A DNA stretch of 45,226 bases. Source: a virus. Shown here piece by piece: positions 32,237 through 39,095 of the stretch (its first letter is position 1; each line of letters opens with the position of its first letter). The DNA lies in the IMG/VR virus record IMGVR_UViG_3300046538_000092, positions 1-45,226 of that record; one strand, given 5' to 3'. A program made the translations under genes and the position numbers. The notes under the pieces were generated by a model, which did no database searches, had not been told where the DNA came from, and saw nothing but the letters and a program-made list of their open reading frames with translations.

Positions 32237-32318
32237 AGGGCTCTCTCGTTCGTATTCTGGGTACATGCCAAATCGCTACTACTGATCAGGGACGAATCCA
32301 TGACCTTCTCTTCTACTT

Positions 32319-32384
32319 GGCCCCTTATTAGGTGCCAGCCCCGCCTGGCCCAATCGTTACTGCGCCGGCCCCTAATAAGGGGCC
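32319..32384. promoter_or_regulatory. Pair of 18-bp palindromes
   Basis: GGCCCCTAATAAGGGGCC (32367-32384) has perfect 7-bp arms around AATA. GGCCCCTTATTAGGTGCC (32319-32336) is the same site in reverse with one mismatch. Centres are 48 bp apart, in the 154-bp gap before the cII-position gene. There is no T tract, so these look like operators for an unknown regulator. Confidence 0.55.
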
Positions 32385-32390
32385 AGACCG

Positions 32391-32642
32391 TTACCTCACG
32401 GGGAAAATTGAAACCACGTTTCCTGTCTGCGCTTCTTGTGCGCAGTGATCAGCGAGGCGTCTTCGCAGGGTTGTTTTATCCGTTGCGAGGCGAGCAGCGC
32501 TGCGCCGCTCAACTGCGCGTTCAGTCATTTGCAAAATCCGGTCAGCGAGTTGATCCATGCCGATACCAACCTCATCAGCCCAACGCTCGAGCTCGTCCTT
32601 CTCGTCCTGCGTGTACTGCCCTACTTCAGGTATTGCGGACAT
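32391..32642 (-). CDS. Small helical protein of the right operon
   Basis: An 83-residue protein starting at ATG 32642 after GGAGGAG. It is acidic at the N-terminus (YTQDEKDELERWADEVGIGMDQLADRIL) and basic in the middle (ERRSAARLATDKTTLRRRLADH). The first part could be a small DNA-binding helix bundle. The function is unknown. It is placed between the RHH protein and the cII-position gene, so it is an early delayed gene under Cro and CI control. Confidence 0.6.
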   Translation of the reverse strand: MSAIPEVGQYTQDEKDELERWADEVGIGMDQLADRILQMTERAVERRSAARLATDKTTLRRRLADHCAQEAQTGNVVSIFPVR

Positions 32643-32664
32643 TGGTGCCTCCTCCATGGCCTAG

Positions 32665-33018
32665 TCAGGCGCTAAGTTTCTTGTCGTTAACCTGGGAAAT
32701 CGTGTCCTGCTCTCGCCTGGCTTTCAGCGCCGCACGTATGAGGTCGCGAACTAGTGCACCAGGTTGAATTTTCAGCTCACGGGCCAGTTCGCCCAGTGCA
32801 GGAAAGCCATCCAGCTCGTCCGACTCGCTGTCATCGATCAACGGGAAGTACCCGTAATCCTCCTTGAACCGCAGAGCCGCCAACGTGAGGTCGCGAACCA
32901 AGGCGCCCGGCTGAATCTCACGCGCTAACGCTTCCACCTGAAGAGCGGCGTAAGCGGCGTCATTGAGGCGCGACTTCAGCTGGTGGGTGTTGCGATGCGT
33001 CTTGTTTTTGTAGGCCAT
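32665..33018 (-). CDS. RHH-type regulator with duplicated helical half
   Basis: A 117-residue protein. The N-terminal part (HQLKSRLNDAAYAALQVEALA, then IQPGALVRDLTLAAL) has the strand-helix-helix form of Arc/CopG proteins. The helical half is repeated near the C-terminus (LARELKIQPGALVRDLIRAAL), with IQPGALVRDL identical in both. The linker is acidic. It is the first gene after Cro in the right operon. The duplication could allow an intramolecular dimer-like fold; the function is inferred. Confidence 0.65.
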   Translation of the reverse strand: MAYKNKTHRNTHQLKSRLNDAAYAALQVEALAREIQPGALVRDLTLAALRFKEDYGYFPLIDDSESDELDGFPALGELARELKIQPGALVRDLIRAALKARREQDTISQVNDKKLSA

Positions 33019-33053
33019 TGGTTCACTTCCGGGGTCGGTATGACCGGGCTGGG

Positions 33054-33260
33054 TTAGGCGGCTGATTTCTTCGGGGTCGTTTGCGCAGGGAAGGACTTGA
33101 GCTCGTGCGCTTCATAAGTCCCGTCCTGATTGCAGGTGACGGAAATATTTCGCTCGGCCGCGATGGCCTTGCTGATCGCCGCAGGGCTGACCCGAAGAGC
33201 CTTGGCTGCAAAGACCTGCCCTTTCGTAGCAACCAATTCTGTAAGTGGGATCTGCTTCAT
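33054..33260 (-). CDS. cro: Cro repressor
   Basis: A 68-residue protein matching lambda Cro in layout: LTELVATKGQVFAAKALRVSPAAISKAI (helix-turn-helix at about 16-36, cited for its core SPAAISKAI), then VTCNQDGTYEAHELKSFPAQ like the lambda end. The ATG at 33260 is used. It diverges from CI across three operator sites. It should repress PR and PRM and favour lytic growth. Confidence 0.88.
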   Translation of the reverse strand: MKQIPLTELVATKGQVFAAKALRVSPAAISKAIAAERNISVTCNQDGTYEAHELKSFPAQTTPKKSAA

Positions 33261-33296
33261 TCTGGAAATCTCGAATGGTGTTCTCGAGATCAATAT

Positions 33297-33358
33297 TAAC
33301 CGCCGGTTAGGTTTGTAGCAATACCGCCGGTTGCCGCAAATAAATTAACCAACGGTTA
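33297..33358. promoter_or_regulatory. OR: three operators and PR promoter
   Basis: Sites of consensus TAACCG-C-CGGTTA: 33297-33309 (TAACCGCCGGTTA), 33321-33333 (ATACCGCCGGTTG) and 33346-33358 (TAACCAACGGTTA), centre spacing 24 and 25 bp, as in lambda OR. PR on the minus strand is read as TTGCGG (33334-33339), 16 bp, TACAAA (33312-33317), with the middle operator in its spacer. The CI start at 33369 has no strong ribosome site. Confidence 0.82.
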
Positions 33359-33368
33359 AATTTCACGG

Positions 33369-34241
33369 ATGAGTAAAAAGAAAGAACTTTCCCCAGAGCT
33401 GAAAGCCGAGTGCGACGCCGCGAAGGCGCTTTTCGTATCGAAAAAAAACGCCCTCGGCCTCACTCAAGCAAGTCTTGCAGAAGCGGCTGATATCTCTGCT
33501 GCAGCTGTCGCGATGTACCTGAACGGCACCAATCCGCTGAATGTAAAGTTTGCGGCCGTGCTGTCGCGCTTACTTGACGTTCCTATTGAGAAATTCAGCA
33601 AGAGGCTTGCGTCTGAAATCAGCGGGCTTACAAGCGCTGCTGATCACATCAACGCCTCATCAGAGAGCACGTCTGCTGCAGACATGGTTCGCCAAATGCT
33701 TTCCAAGCAAGGGAAAGGATTGTCTGATGATGCTCGTAGGCGGTTACTTGCAGCTGCTGAAGCCGATGATGCCGGAGGCGTCATCGAGCTCGACTACTAC
33801 CGCCCTGGCGCCATGGGTGATGAGGTGTGGATCGCGCATTACGATGTCCGCGCAGCGATGGGTGGCGGGCAGATCCCGCACGACTACCCCGAGATGTTTC
33901 AGGACGTGCGCGTCAGCCCCCAGCATCTGCGCGAGATGGGTGTCGAGTTCAAAGAGCATTTCCATCTGAAGATGGTGACAGGCTGGGGCCAGTCGATGGC
34001 GCCCACGATTAAGCACCGCGACCCGCTCCTGGTCGACGTGAGCGTTCGCGAATACTCAGGGGATGGGATCTACATGTTCTCGTGGGAGGGACATCTGTAC
34101 ATCAAGCGGCTCCAGTGGATTGGCGACCAGCAGATCTCGATGCTTTCAGATAACCCACGGCATCCGCCGCAGACCATCAGGGCCGACGATACCTTCATTC
34201 AGGCGCGGGTGCTGCTGGTTTGGAATGCTCACCTGGTGTGA
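33369..34241 (+). CDS. cI: CI-type phage repressor (HTH plus S24 peptidase)
   Basis: A 290-residue repressor. The helix-turn-helix covers about residues 32-60 (TQASLAEAADISAAAVAMYLNG). The C-terminal self-cleaving peptidase has Ser209 in GWGQSMAP and Lys246 in YIKRLQ. An Ala-Gly pair (135-136) before GVIELDYY is a plausible cleavage site, so RecA-linked induction is expected. It maintains lysogeny by binding OR and OL. It diverges from cro, and the downstream small genes follow it closely and may be made in the lysogen. Confidence 0.92.
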   Translation: MSKKKELSPELKAECDAAKALFVSKKNALGLTQASLAEAADISAAAVAMYLNGTNPLNVKFAAVLSRLLDVPIEKFSKRLASEISGLTSAADHINASSESTSAADMVRQMLSKQGKGLSDDARRRLLAAAEADDAGGVIELDYYRPGAMGDEVWIAHYDVRAAMGGGQIPHDYPEMFQDVRVSPQHLREMGVEFKEHFHLKMVTGWGQSMAPTIKHRDPLLVDVSVREYSGDGIYMFSWEGHLYIKRLQWIGDQQISMLSDNPRHPPQTIRADDTFIQARVLLVWNAHLV

Positions 34242-34245
34242 CTAC

Positions 34246-34482
34246 ATGACTCTCAAAAAACCCGAGCAAGACCTGAAGCGCGACCTCCAGGGTGTCGCCT
34301 CCGACCTCAAATGGTCAGCCGTCGAGCTGATGCGAGTCGCCGAGCGGCTGAGTCTGGCCGGCAATGAAGCAGATGCCCAGGCACTGCTGAAGATGTGCAC
34401 CGTGTTCCATGCCGATGAGGATCGGCTGGCTGCTTACGCTGATGAAGTCAAAAGCGGTGTGATTACTAGGGAGGCTAGGTAG
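34246..34482 (+). CDS. Small protein downstream of CI, first of tandem pair
   Basis: A 78-residue helical protein 4 nt after the CI stop. The motif DLKWSAVELMRVAERLSLAGNEADA, cited for WSAVELMRVA, and the end (HADEDRLAAYADEVKSGVI) match the next gene (IRWSIVELTDVA; RKIGRHADEVKAGRI). It is probably cotranscribed with cI and expressed in lysogens. The function is unknown. Confidence 0.7.
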   Translation: MTLKKPEQDLKRDLQGVASDLKWSAVELMRVAERLSLAGNEADAQALLKMCTVFHADEDRLAAYADEVKSGVITREAR

Positions 34483-34737
34483 ATGACAGACCTTATGAAA
34501 GGACTCGACGGCGTCAGAACGCCCCAGCAGGAGCTGTTCTACGATCTTGAGGACTTGGCGGCCGTCATTCGGTGGTCAATCGTTGAGCTAACCGATGTGG
34601 CCAGTCGCGCAAAGACAACGCGTGATGCTTTCGAGTTGAGGAGAGTCTGCCAGATACTGACGACGGAGCAGAGAAAGATCGGTCGCCACGCGGATGAGGT
34701 GAAGGCGGGAAGGATTGTTCGGGGGAAGGCTGAGTAG
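34483..34737 (+). CDS. Small protein downstream of CI, second of tandem pair
   Basis: An 84-residue paralogue of the preceding protein, starting directly after its stop codon with GGAGG 8 nt upstream. The shared pattern is (I/L)(R/K)WSxVEL followed by a C-terminal ADEVK(S/A)G. Tandem duplication with divergence suggests partners or specialised copies. The function is unknown. Confidence 0.7.
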   Translation: MTDLMKGLDGVRTPQQELFYDLEDLAAVIRWSIVELTDVASRAKTTRDAFELRRVCQILTTEQRKIGRHADEVKAGRIVRGKAE

Positions 34738-34811
34738 GCGAGACGGGGATTTGTAGGAGGGGGTCCGGCAGAGTAGCGGGCACGTTATTTTAATTGTTAG
34801 GGATTAGCGAC

Positions 34812-35606
34812 ATGGATGTAACGCCAGAGAATAGGCTTCATTTTGAGCTGAAAAACGTTCTCCCGGTAGCCGTGGATGACTACACCGCAAGCCTACAGGC
34901 GCTTGCCGAGGAGTACAGGCGCTACCTGGCAGCATTCGAGTCCCCGGAGGACTGCGCCGCTACGAAAATGTACGTCCATGAGATACGCAACGGCAGTATC
35001 ATCAATGAGCTCGTGCCCTACGCTGTCGGAGTCCTGCCACTCCTTGACGTGGCAAAAACCGTTAGCGAGTACTCCGACTATCTAAAGGCGATATTTGATT
35101 GGGCTTTAGGTAGGATTAGCACCAAGCCTGCGCTTGCCGATGAGCAACACACGTTGAAAAGCATCGTCAGGATCATGGAGCCAACAGCTAAGGATCAGGG
35201 TGCCCAAATGAATATAGGCGTGATGAATTTTCATCAGGGGGTGACGGTGAACATATCCCTGGGCGCCATGGAGGCCAATGCGGCTCAGAATTTTCTGTAT
35301 CGGCACCTGACTCCTCAACCCAAAGAAACACTAACTGGCGACCATAATTTTGTTGCGCTGAAGTGGTTTCAGACTAGAAACGAACTCAAGAACAAGACGG
35401 GTGACAAGGCGCGCATAGAAAGTATCTCGCCCGATCCAGTGAAGGTGCTTTTCGGAACCGATGATCTGAAAAATCGCATGATCATTAACGAGACAAACAT
35501 TTACCAGAAGGCCTTCATAGTCGACGTGCATGTCGAGACCGTCGACGGAAAGCCAATCCTGTACGTGGTGAAGGGCTTGCACGAAACACTGGATATCGCC
35601 TCGTAA
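34812..35606 (+). CDS. Unknown protein in the rex-like slot
   Basis: A 264-residue protein starting at ATG 34812 (AGGGAT upstream). It has an N-terminal domain with EIRNGSIINELVPYAVGVLPLLDVAK, cited for its RNGSIINELVPYAV motif, and one hydrophobic stretch (about 75-90). A glycine and asparagine containing middle follows, then a beta-rich C-terminal half (FIVDVHVETVDGKPILYVVKG). It follows the CI gene as rexAB do in lambda and ends at a terminator. Superinfection exclusion or another lysogen-expressed role is possible. No family is recognised. Confidence 0.65.
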   Translation: MDVTPENRLHFELKNVLPVAVDDYTASLQALAEEYRRYLAAFESPEDCAATKMYVHEIRNGSIINELVPYAVGVLPLLDVAKTVSEYSDYLKAIFDWALGRISTKPALADEQHTLKSIVRIMEPTAKDQGAQMNIGVMNFHQGVTVNISLGAMEANAAQNFLYRHLTPQPKETLTGDHNFVALKWFQTRNELKNKTGDKARIESISPDPVKVLFGTDDLKNRMIINETNIYQKAFIVDVHVETVDGKPILYVVKGLHETLDIAS

Positions 35607-35610
35607 CTTC

Positions 35611-35743
35611 AAGCCCGGCCCAGCGCCGGGCTTTTCGTATCTGCCTGTCATACCTTCGTCACACCTACCAAGCACAATGCGGTCAGCCAAAGGGATTTGG
35701 CCACGTGCATAAAGAGCCCGACCCAGTGCCGGGCTTCTTTTTT
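35611..35743. repeat. 133-bp direct repeat, left copy, with two terminators
   Basis: The copy begins with a terminator (AGCCCGGC/GCCGGGCT, then TTTTC), then a 70-bp spacer, then a second terminator (GCCCGAC/GCCGGGC, then TTCTTTTTT). It matches 36407-36539 with about ten differences by eye and no gaps. The rest of the 366-nt gap to 35972 holds no gene; AAGAGGAG before 35973 is a ribosome site. Confidence 0.9.
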
Positions 35744-35972
35744 GTGATCGGCTTTCACTCCGGTCCGCCAATGCGTATACGCTGGAAGCGGACGATGCCC
35801 CCTAAGTAGAACAGAGATCAAGACAGCCCTCGCCAGCGGCCTACCGATAGGGCGTTGCTTGGCCTAGCGTCGACCAATGGGGGTGAATGAATCTGAACCC
35901 CTTTCGTCCTCCTTCAGTCGAAATAAATGGCAGCCCTTGCCCACTGAATCATCACTTAAGAGGAGTCTTTTC

Positions 35973-36389
35973 ATGAAGATTTCGGAAGTAATGACGAAGG
36001 ACGTTAAAACAGCCAAGCCCAGCCACACAATCCAAGAAGCAGCCAGCCTCATGGCCAAGATCGACAGCGGCGCCATTATGATCGAGGAGCAAGAACGCCT
36101 GGTTGGTATGATCACGGACCGAGACATCGCAGTCAGAGGCGTAGCCAAAGGACTCGCGGGGGACACCCCGATCAGCAAAATAATGAGTGGTGGCGTCCGC
36201 TATTGCTTTGAGGATGAGGACGTTGAACATGTGGCAAAAAACATGGCCGATATTCAGCTCCGCCGCTTGCCTGTACTCACCCGCGACAAGCGCCTAGTTG
36301 GTGTGGTGTCCTTAGGGAACATTGCCAGCGCTAGATCGCAAACCGCTTCTGCTACTGTTCTGCGGGGAGTAGCACAAGCCCATAAATAA
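35973..36389 (+). CDS. Two-CBS-domain protein
   Basis: A 138-residue protein made of two CBS motifs (KISEVMTKDVKTAKPSHTIQEAA to GMITDRDI, and ISKIMSGGVRYCFEDEDVEHVA to GVVSLGNIA, the ends cited). CBS pairs bind adenosyl nucleotides and act as sensors; a stand-alone pair has no known catalytic activity. Ribosome site: GGAG, spacing 8. It resembles chromosomal Pseudomonas proteins rather than phage ones, and lies between two copies of a 133-bp repeat, so it seems to be acquired cargo. Confidence 0.88.
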   Translation: MKISEVMTKDVKTAKPSHTIQEAASLMAKIDSGAIMIEEQERLVGMITDRDIAVRGVAKGLAGDTPISKIMSGGVRYCFEDEDVEHVAKNMADIQLRRLPVLTRDKRLVGVVSLGNIASARSQTASATVLRGVAQAHK

Positions 36390-36406
36390 TTTGTCTGACA
36401 TGGCTA

Positions 36407-36539
36407 AAGCCCGGCCCAGCGCCGGGCTTTTCGTATCTGCCTGTAACCCCTTCGTCACACCTACCAAGCACAATGCAGTCAGCCAAGGGGATTTGGCCAC
36501 GTGCATAAAGAGCCCGGCCTAGCGCCGGGCTTTTTGTTT
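36407..36539. repeat. 133-bp direct repeat, right copy, with two terminators
   Basis: Same content as 35611-35743, offset by exactly 796 bp. It has terminators at about 36408-36430 and 36510-36535. It separates the CBS gene from the next small gene. A more diverged relative seems to lie at about 37196-37320. Confidence 0.9.
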
Positions 36540-36641
36540 CCTCGTTCAGTCCGCCGCCAGCCCAGTATCAACCTGCCACCATTTACACCTCGCCCCCAAA
36601 TACTAGGCTTATATCCACTCCCTCTGTTTACGGAAAAGCGA

Positions 36642-36905
36642 ATGGACACCCTAAGCAAGCTGGAAATCGAAGCAGTGCTTTCAAGCCGACTACCAAACTG
36701 CACCATTTCCTGCTCGATAAGTCCAGATGGCACCGCGTCCGTCGACGTAATAGGACCAGAATCGGATCAGTTCACGATCATAAATATCGACCGTTTCCAG
36801 TATCACGGCGACGCAGGCATCAATAGGCTCGCCCGCGAGATCCTGGAAGAAATGGTTATGTCGCGACAATTATCGCACCGCCAGTCACGCGTAAGTCAGG
36901 CTTAA
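36642..36905 (+). CDS. DUF1652-like small protein
   Basis: An 87-residue protein with the DUF1652 type layout: helix (TLSKLEIEAVLSSRL), CxxxxSISPDGTASVDV and a C-terminal helix (INRLAREILEEM). DUF1652 is found almost only in Pseudomonas; its function is unknown. It overlaps the convergent minus-strand gene by 4 nt. ATACTAGGCT upstream (36600-36609) is shared with the 27642 gene. Confidence 0.6.
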   Translation: MDTLSKLEIEAVLSSRLPNCTISCSISPDGTASVDVIGPESDQFTIINIDRFQYHGDAGINRLAREILEEMVMSRQLSHRQSRVSQA

Positions 36906-37120
36906 ACTCTGCCTACGCTTTCGACCGCGCGTGCATAGGCAGTCGTCGCCACCTCTATCAAGGTCTTGCGCTCTGTCGGATCAATAATTCCTTTTTCCCG
37001 ATAGCTGTCGGCGAGCCGCAGCAGTTCATCGTATTGCTCTTGGGCGTTCATTCGGTCCTCAGGATTCACCAGCAAGTCATACCAAGCAGAAAACGCCTTC
37101 ACCTTCGCGTCGTCGTACAT
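36902..37120 (-). CDS. Small helical protein, minus strand
   Basis: A 72-residue protein after GGAG (spacing 8). It has aromatic helices (VKAFSAWYDLLVN, AQEQYDELLRLADSYREKGI) and a C-terminal (TLIEVATTAYARAVESV). It converges with the DUF1652-like gene. The function is unknown; its orientation opposite to its neighbours is typical of an accessory unit. Confidence 0.6.
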   Translation of the reverse strand: MYDDAKVKAFSAWYDLLVNPEDRMNAQEQYDELLRLADSYREKGIIDPTERKTLIEVATTAYARAVESVGRV

Positions 37121-37288
37121 GGTCGTATTCTCCGATCGTGTTTCGGTAGAGCATCTATCGGCCTGAGGCGTTCATCGATGGCGACGCACGGCTGTAGCCT
37201 GCCCCCCGCGCCGGACTTTTCATTTTGTCTTGCATCCCGCCAGGTGCCATCTACGCTGACTTCAGCTGAAGGAACAGCACCTCGATGT

Positions 37289-37318
37289 AAAAAACGGCCC
37301 GCCCATGCGGGCTTTTTT
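37289..37318 (+). terminator. Intrinsic terminator
   Basis: GCCCGC/GCGGGC stem (37297-37312) followed by six T; A run on the other side, so it may work in both directions. The gap 37121-37389 holds no other gene. Confidence 0.8.
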
Positions 37319-37389
37319 CTGCCTGCGATTCCTGGAATGCGCCAGCTTTTATCCTGGGCTACGCTTTCCTTCTCGATGGAGGAAAAGCT

Positions 37390-37626
37390 ATGCCGCATAA
37401 TCTTGCCCCCACCCTACTCAACCGCATCAACCAGAACATCACTGCCCTCGGTCGCGCTATTGAAGAGGTTGCCGTCTGGATCGATCAGCGAGGTTCTGCA
37501 GACGTTTCTGATCGCATCGATGACCACTTGGAAGTGATAGCAGTTAATGCGGAATTCATCGCCAAAGCGATCGTTGAATTGATGGCGGGGAGCAAGCCTG
37601 AAGAAGAGGAAAGCCCAAAGAACTGA
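37390..37626 (+). CDS. Small orphan protein, paralogue of the 132 gene
   Basis: A 78-residue protein with ribosome site GGAGG. It shares MPH at the start, the WIDQRGSADV block (WVEQQGSSEV in the other) and the NAEFIAKAIVELM end with the protein at 132-341. The two are about 37 kb apart. GCTACGCT stands 24 nt upstream in both. The function is unknown. Confidence 0.65.
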   Translation: MPHNLAPTLLNRINQNITALGRAIEEVAVWIDQRGSADVSDRIDDHLEVIAVNAEFIAKAIVELMAGSKPEEEESPKN

Positions 37627-37692
37627 AGGCCCGCCTCATGGTGGCTGTACGCCACGAATGGTAGAGTCAGGGATCAATCCTGGAGGGAACCA

Positions 37693-38286
37693 ATGAAAGC
37701 AAAACTCGCCATTTTCCTGCTTGTGTCATGTATCGCTGGGACTGTCGTCGCCGCCAAGAAGCCCGCAGAGCCTGCACGCTGGTCTCAAGAACCATCAAGC
37801 TTTCTTGGTCTGAGCTTCGATAGTAACAGCGTACTATCTCTGCCTCAGTGTGCGCCTGGCGTAATTGGGTTCCAACAGAAACAACTTTGCCGCGAGACTC
37901 CTTACGCAGGAAGCTACTACACAATTGAAGGAAAGCCAGCTATTGGGTTGGCCTATAATTACCACTTCGCCGCCAAATTGCAGGGCAGCCAGGTCGAGTA
38001 CTTTTCCATGTCGGGCAACACCAACGACTTTGAAAAAGTGAGTAGGCTCTTCACAGAAAAATATGGGCAGCCGAGCTCCGTGGTGGCTCCTGCTGTCAAA
38101 ACGAAAGGCGGCGCATCATTCACCAACGACACCCTTGTCTGGGATGGCGTTAAAATAAAAATCATTCTTGAGCGACTTTCCAGTGACATCAATACCTTCG
38201 GCGCCTCAATCTTGAACAAGCCAGTAGTGGAATCAGCTGCCAAATTAGGTGCAGATAAGGTCAAAGCTGACGCATCCAAACTCTGA
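37693..38286 (+). CDS. Exported protein of unknown function
   Basis: The product has 197 residues with a signal peptide (MKAKLAIFLLVSCIAGTVVA, cleavage near AxA at 20-22). The mature part has a disulphide-type cysteine pair (LPQCAPGV, QLCRETP), a central beta region with VEYFSMSG and a MTEKYGQPS-like FTEKYGQPSSVV motif, common in small periplasmic Pseudomonas proteins. Ribosome site: CTGGAGG. Terminated at 38304-38328. It would change the lysogen's envelope; the role is unknown. Confidence 0.75.
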   Translation: MKAKLAIFLLVSCIAGTVVAAKKPAEPARWSQEPSSFLGLSFDSNSVLSLPQCAPGVIGFQQKQLCRETPYAGSYYTIEGKPAIGLAYNYHFAAKLQGSQVEYFSMSGNTNDFEKVSRLFTEKYGQPSSVVAPAVKTKGGASFTNDTLVWDGVKIKIILERLSSDINTFGASILNKPVVESAAKLGADKVKADASKL

Positions 38287-38303
38287 GATTGGAATAAACC
38301 ACA

Positions 38304-38328
38304 AGCCCGGCCATCGCCGGGCTTTTTA
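38304..38328 (+). terminator. Intrinsic terminator
   Basis: AGCCCGGC/GCCGGGCT stem with a TTTTT tail. It ends the exported-protein gene and separates it from the convergent DUF1654 gene. Confidence 0.8.
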
Positions 38329-38335
38329 TCGCCTT

Positions 38336-38647
38336 TCAAAAAGGTGCGAACTCCTCAACTGCTTCGACAATCTTCACTGTGCGATCTTCCTCGGCACTCG
38401 CCTCCCACTTAAGTGTCACCGACTCATCGTCGTTAAAGGTCATGTCGATCCCGTCCGTCTCACCCAGCAGGCCCATCACCTCTTCCCACTCCCTCTCCCC
38501 GTCCGTATCCAAACGATGGATCGTCACCCAGCGCTGAACCTGCGCAACCGGGTGGTTAATCATCGAAGAGACCCGCAACCCGAGCCTTTCGATTCCGCTC
38601 ATCTCCCGCCGCTCTGCCTGTTTTTCTTGTTTGTTCGCCTTCGCCAT
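38336..38647 (-). CDS. DUF1654 protein
   Basis: A 103-residue protein with the DUF1654 pattern: IERLGLRVSSMINHPVAQ, then VTIHRLDTDGEREWEEVMGLL, and an acidic beta-hairpin (NDDESVTLKWE). DUF1654 is mainly a Pseudomonas and phage family whose function I cannot assign from sequence. The ATG at 38647 is chosen for the GGGGGCGAG before it. It diverges from the PL promoter region, so it may be controlled by the same repressor. Confidence 0.75.
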   Translation of the reverse strand: MAKANKQEKQAERREMSGIERLGLRVSSMINHPVAQVQRWVTIHRLDTDGEREWEEVMGLLGETDGIDMTFNDDESVTLKWEASAEEDRTVKIVEAVEEFAPF

Positions 38648-38717
38648 CTCGCCCCCTAAATACTGGATATACATACAGGTATAGCAAGAGCATACGTCAT
38701 CACACCAAAAAAATAAT

Positions 38718-38758
38718 TAACCGCCGGTGTTGACTATGTATAAACCGCCGGTTAATTT
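38718..38758 (+). promoter_or_regulatory. OL operators and PL promoter
   Basis: Two sites match the OR consensus: 38718-38730 (TAACCGCCGGTGT) and 38742-38754 (AAACCGCCGGTTA), with centres 24 bp apart. PL on the plus strand is TTGACT (38730-38735), 17 bp, TAATTT (38753-38758). One operator is in the spacer and -10, so repressor binding would block PL. The early recombination genes follow. Confidence 0.82.
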
Positions 38759-38816
38759 AACTCCATCGCAACCGGCACCCAATCAGGGGCCAGCTGCGAA
38801 GGGTCGAGAGATCCGC

Positions 38817-38828
38817 CGCTCTTTAACA
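38817..38828 (+). promoter_or_regulatory. boxA antitermination element in PL leader
   Basis: CGCTCTTTAACA matches the boxA consensus of rrn and lambda nut sites, about 60 nt downstream of PL. No clear boxB hairpin was seen by eye. The leader 38829-39095 has no well-supported gene; a long weak frame across it overlaps the promoter. Confidence 0.65.
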
Positions 38829-39095
38829 GCTCAGGATCCTCGCCATCGACTACCCCGGGTTTCAGCCGGTAAGTGCGAGCAACAAATAGTCGATGCCACG
38901 CCAGCTCTGGAACTGGCCGTGCTCACCAGATGTGAGTACGCGAAACCACGCAAGCCGATCTGCGAAGAACACCGGGCACGAAATGTGTGACGCAGGTTAG
39001 AGATATGAATCCGGCGATGCGCGTGGTGGAGAAACGGAATTTTTCACTGATGCACCTGGTGACGGGTGCATTGGGAAAACAACCGGAGCATGACG

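Noticed and set aside
38727-38990. Frame of 87 residues across PL and boxA
   Set aside because: Its start overlaps the PL -35 and operator, no ribosome site is present, and the first half is non-coding leader. The cysteine-containing end could be part of a small gene, but no start supports it.
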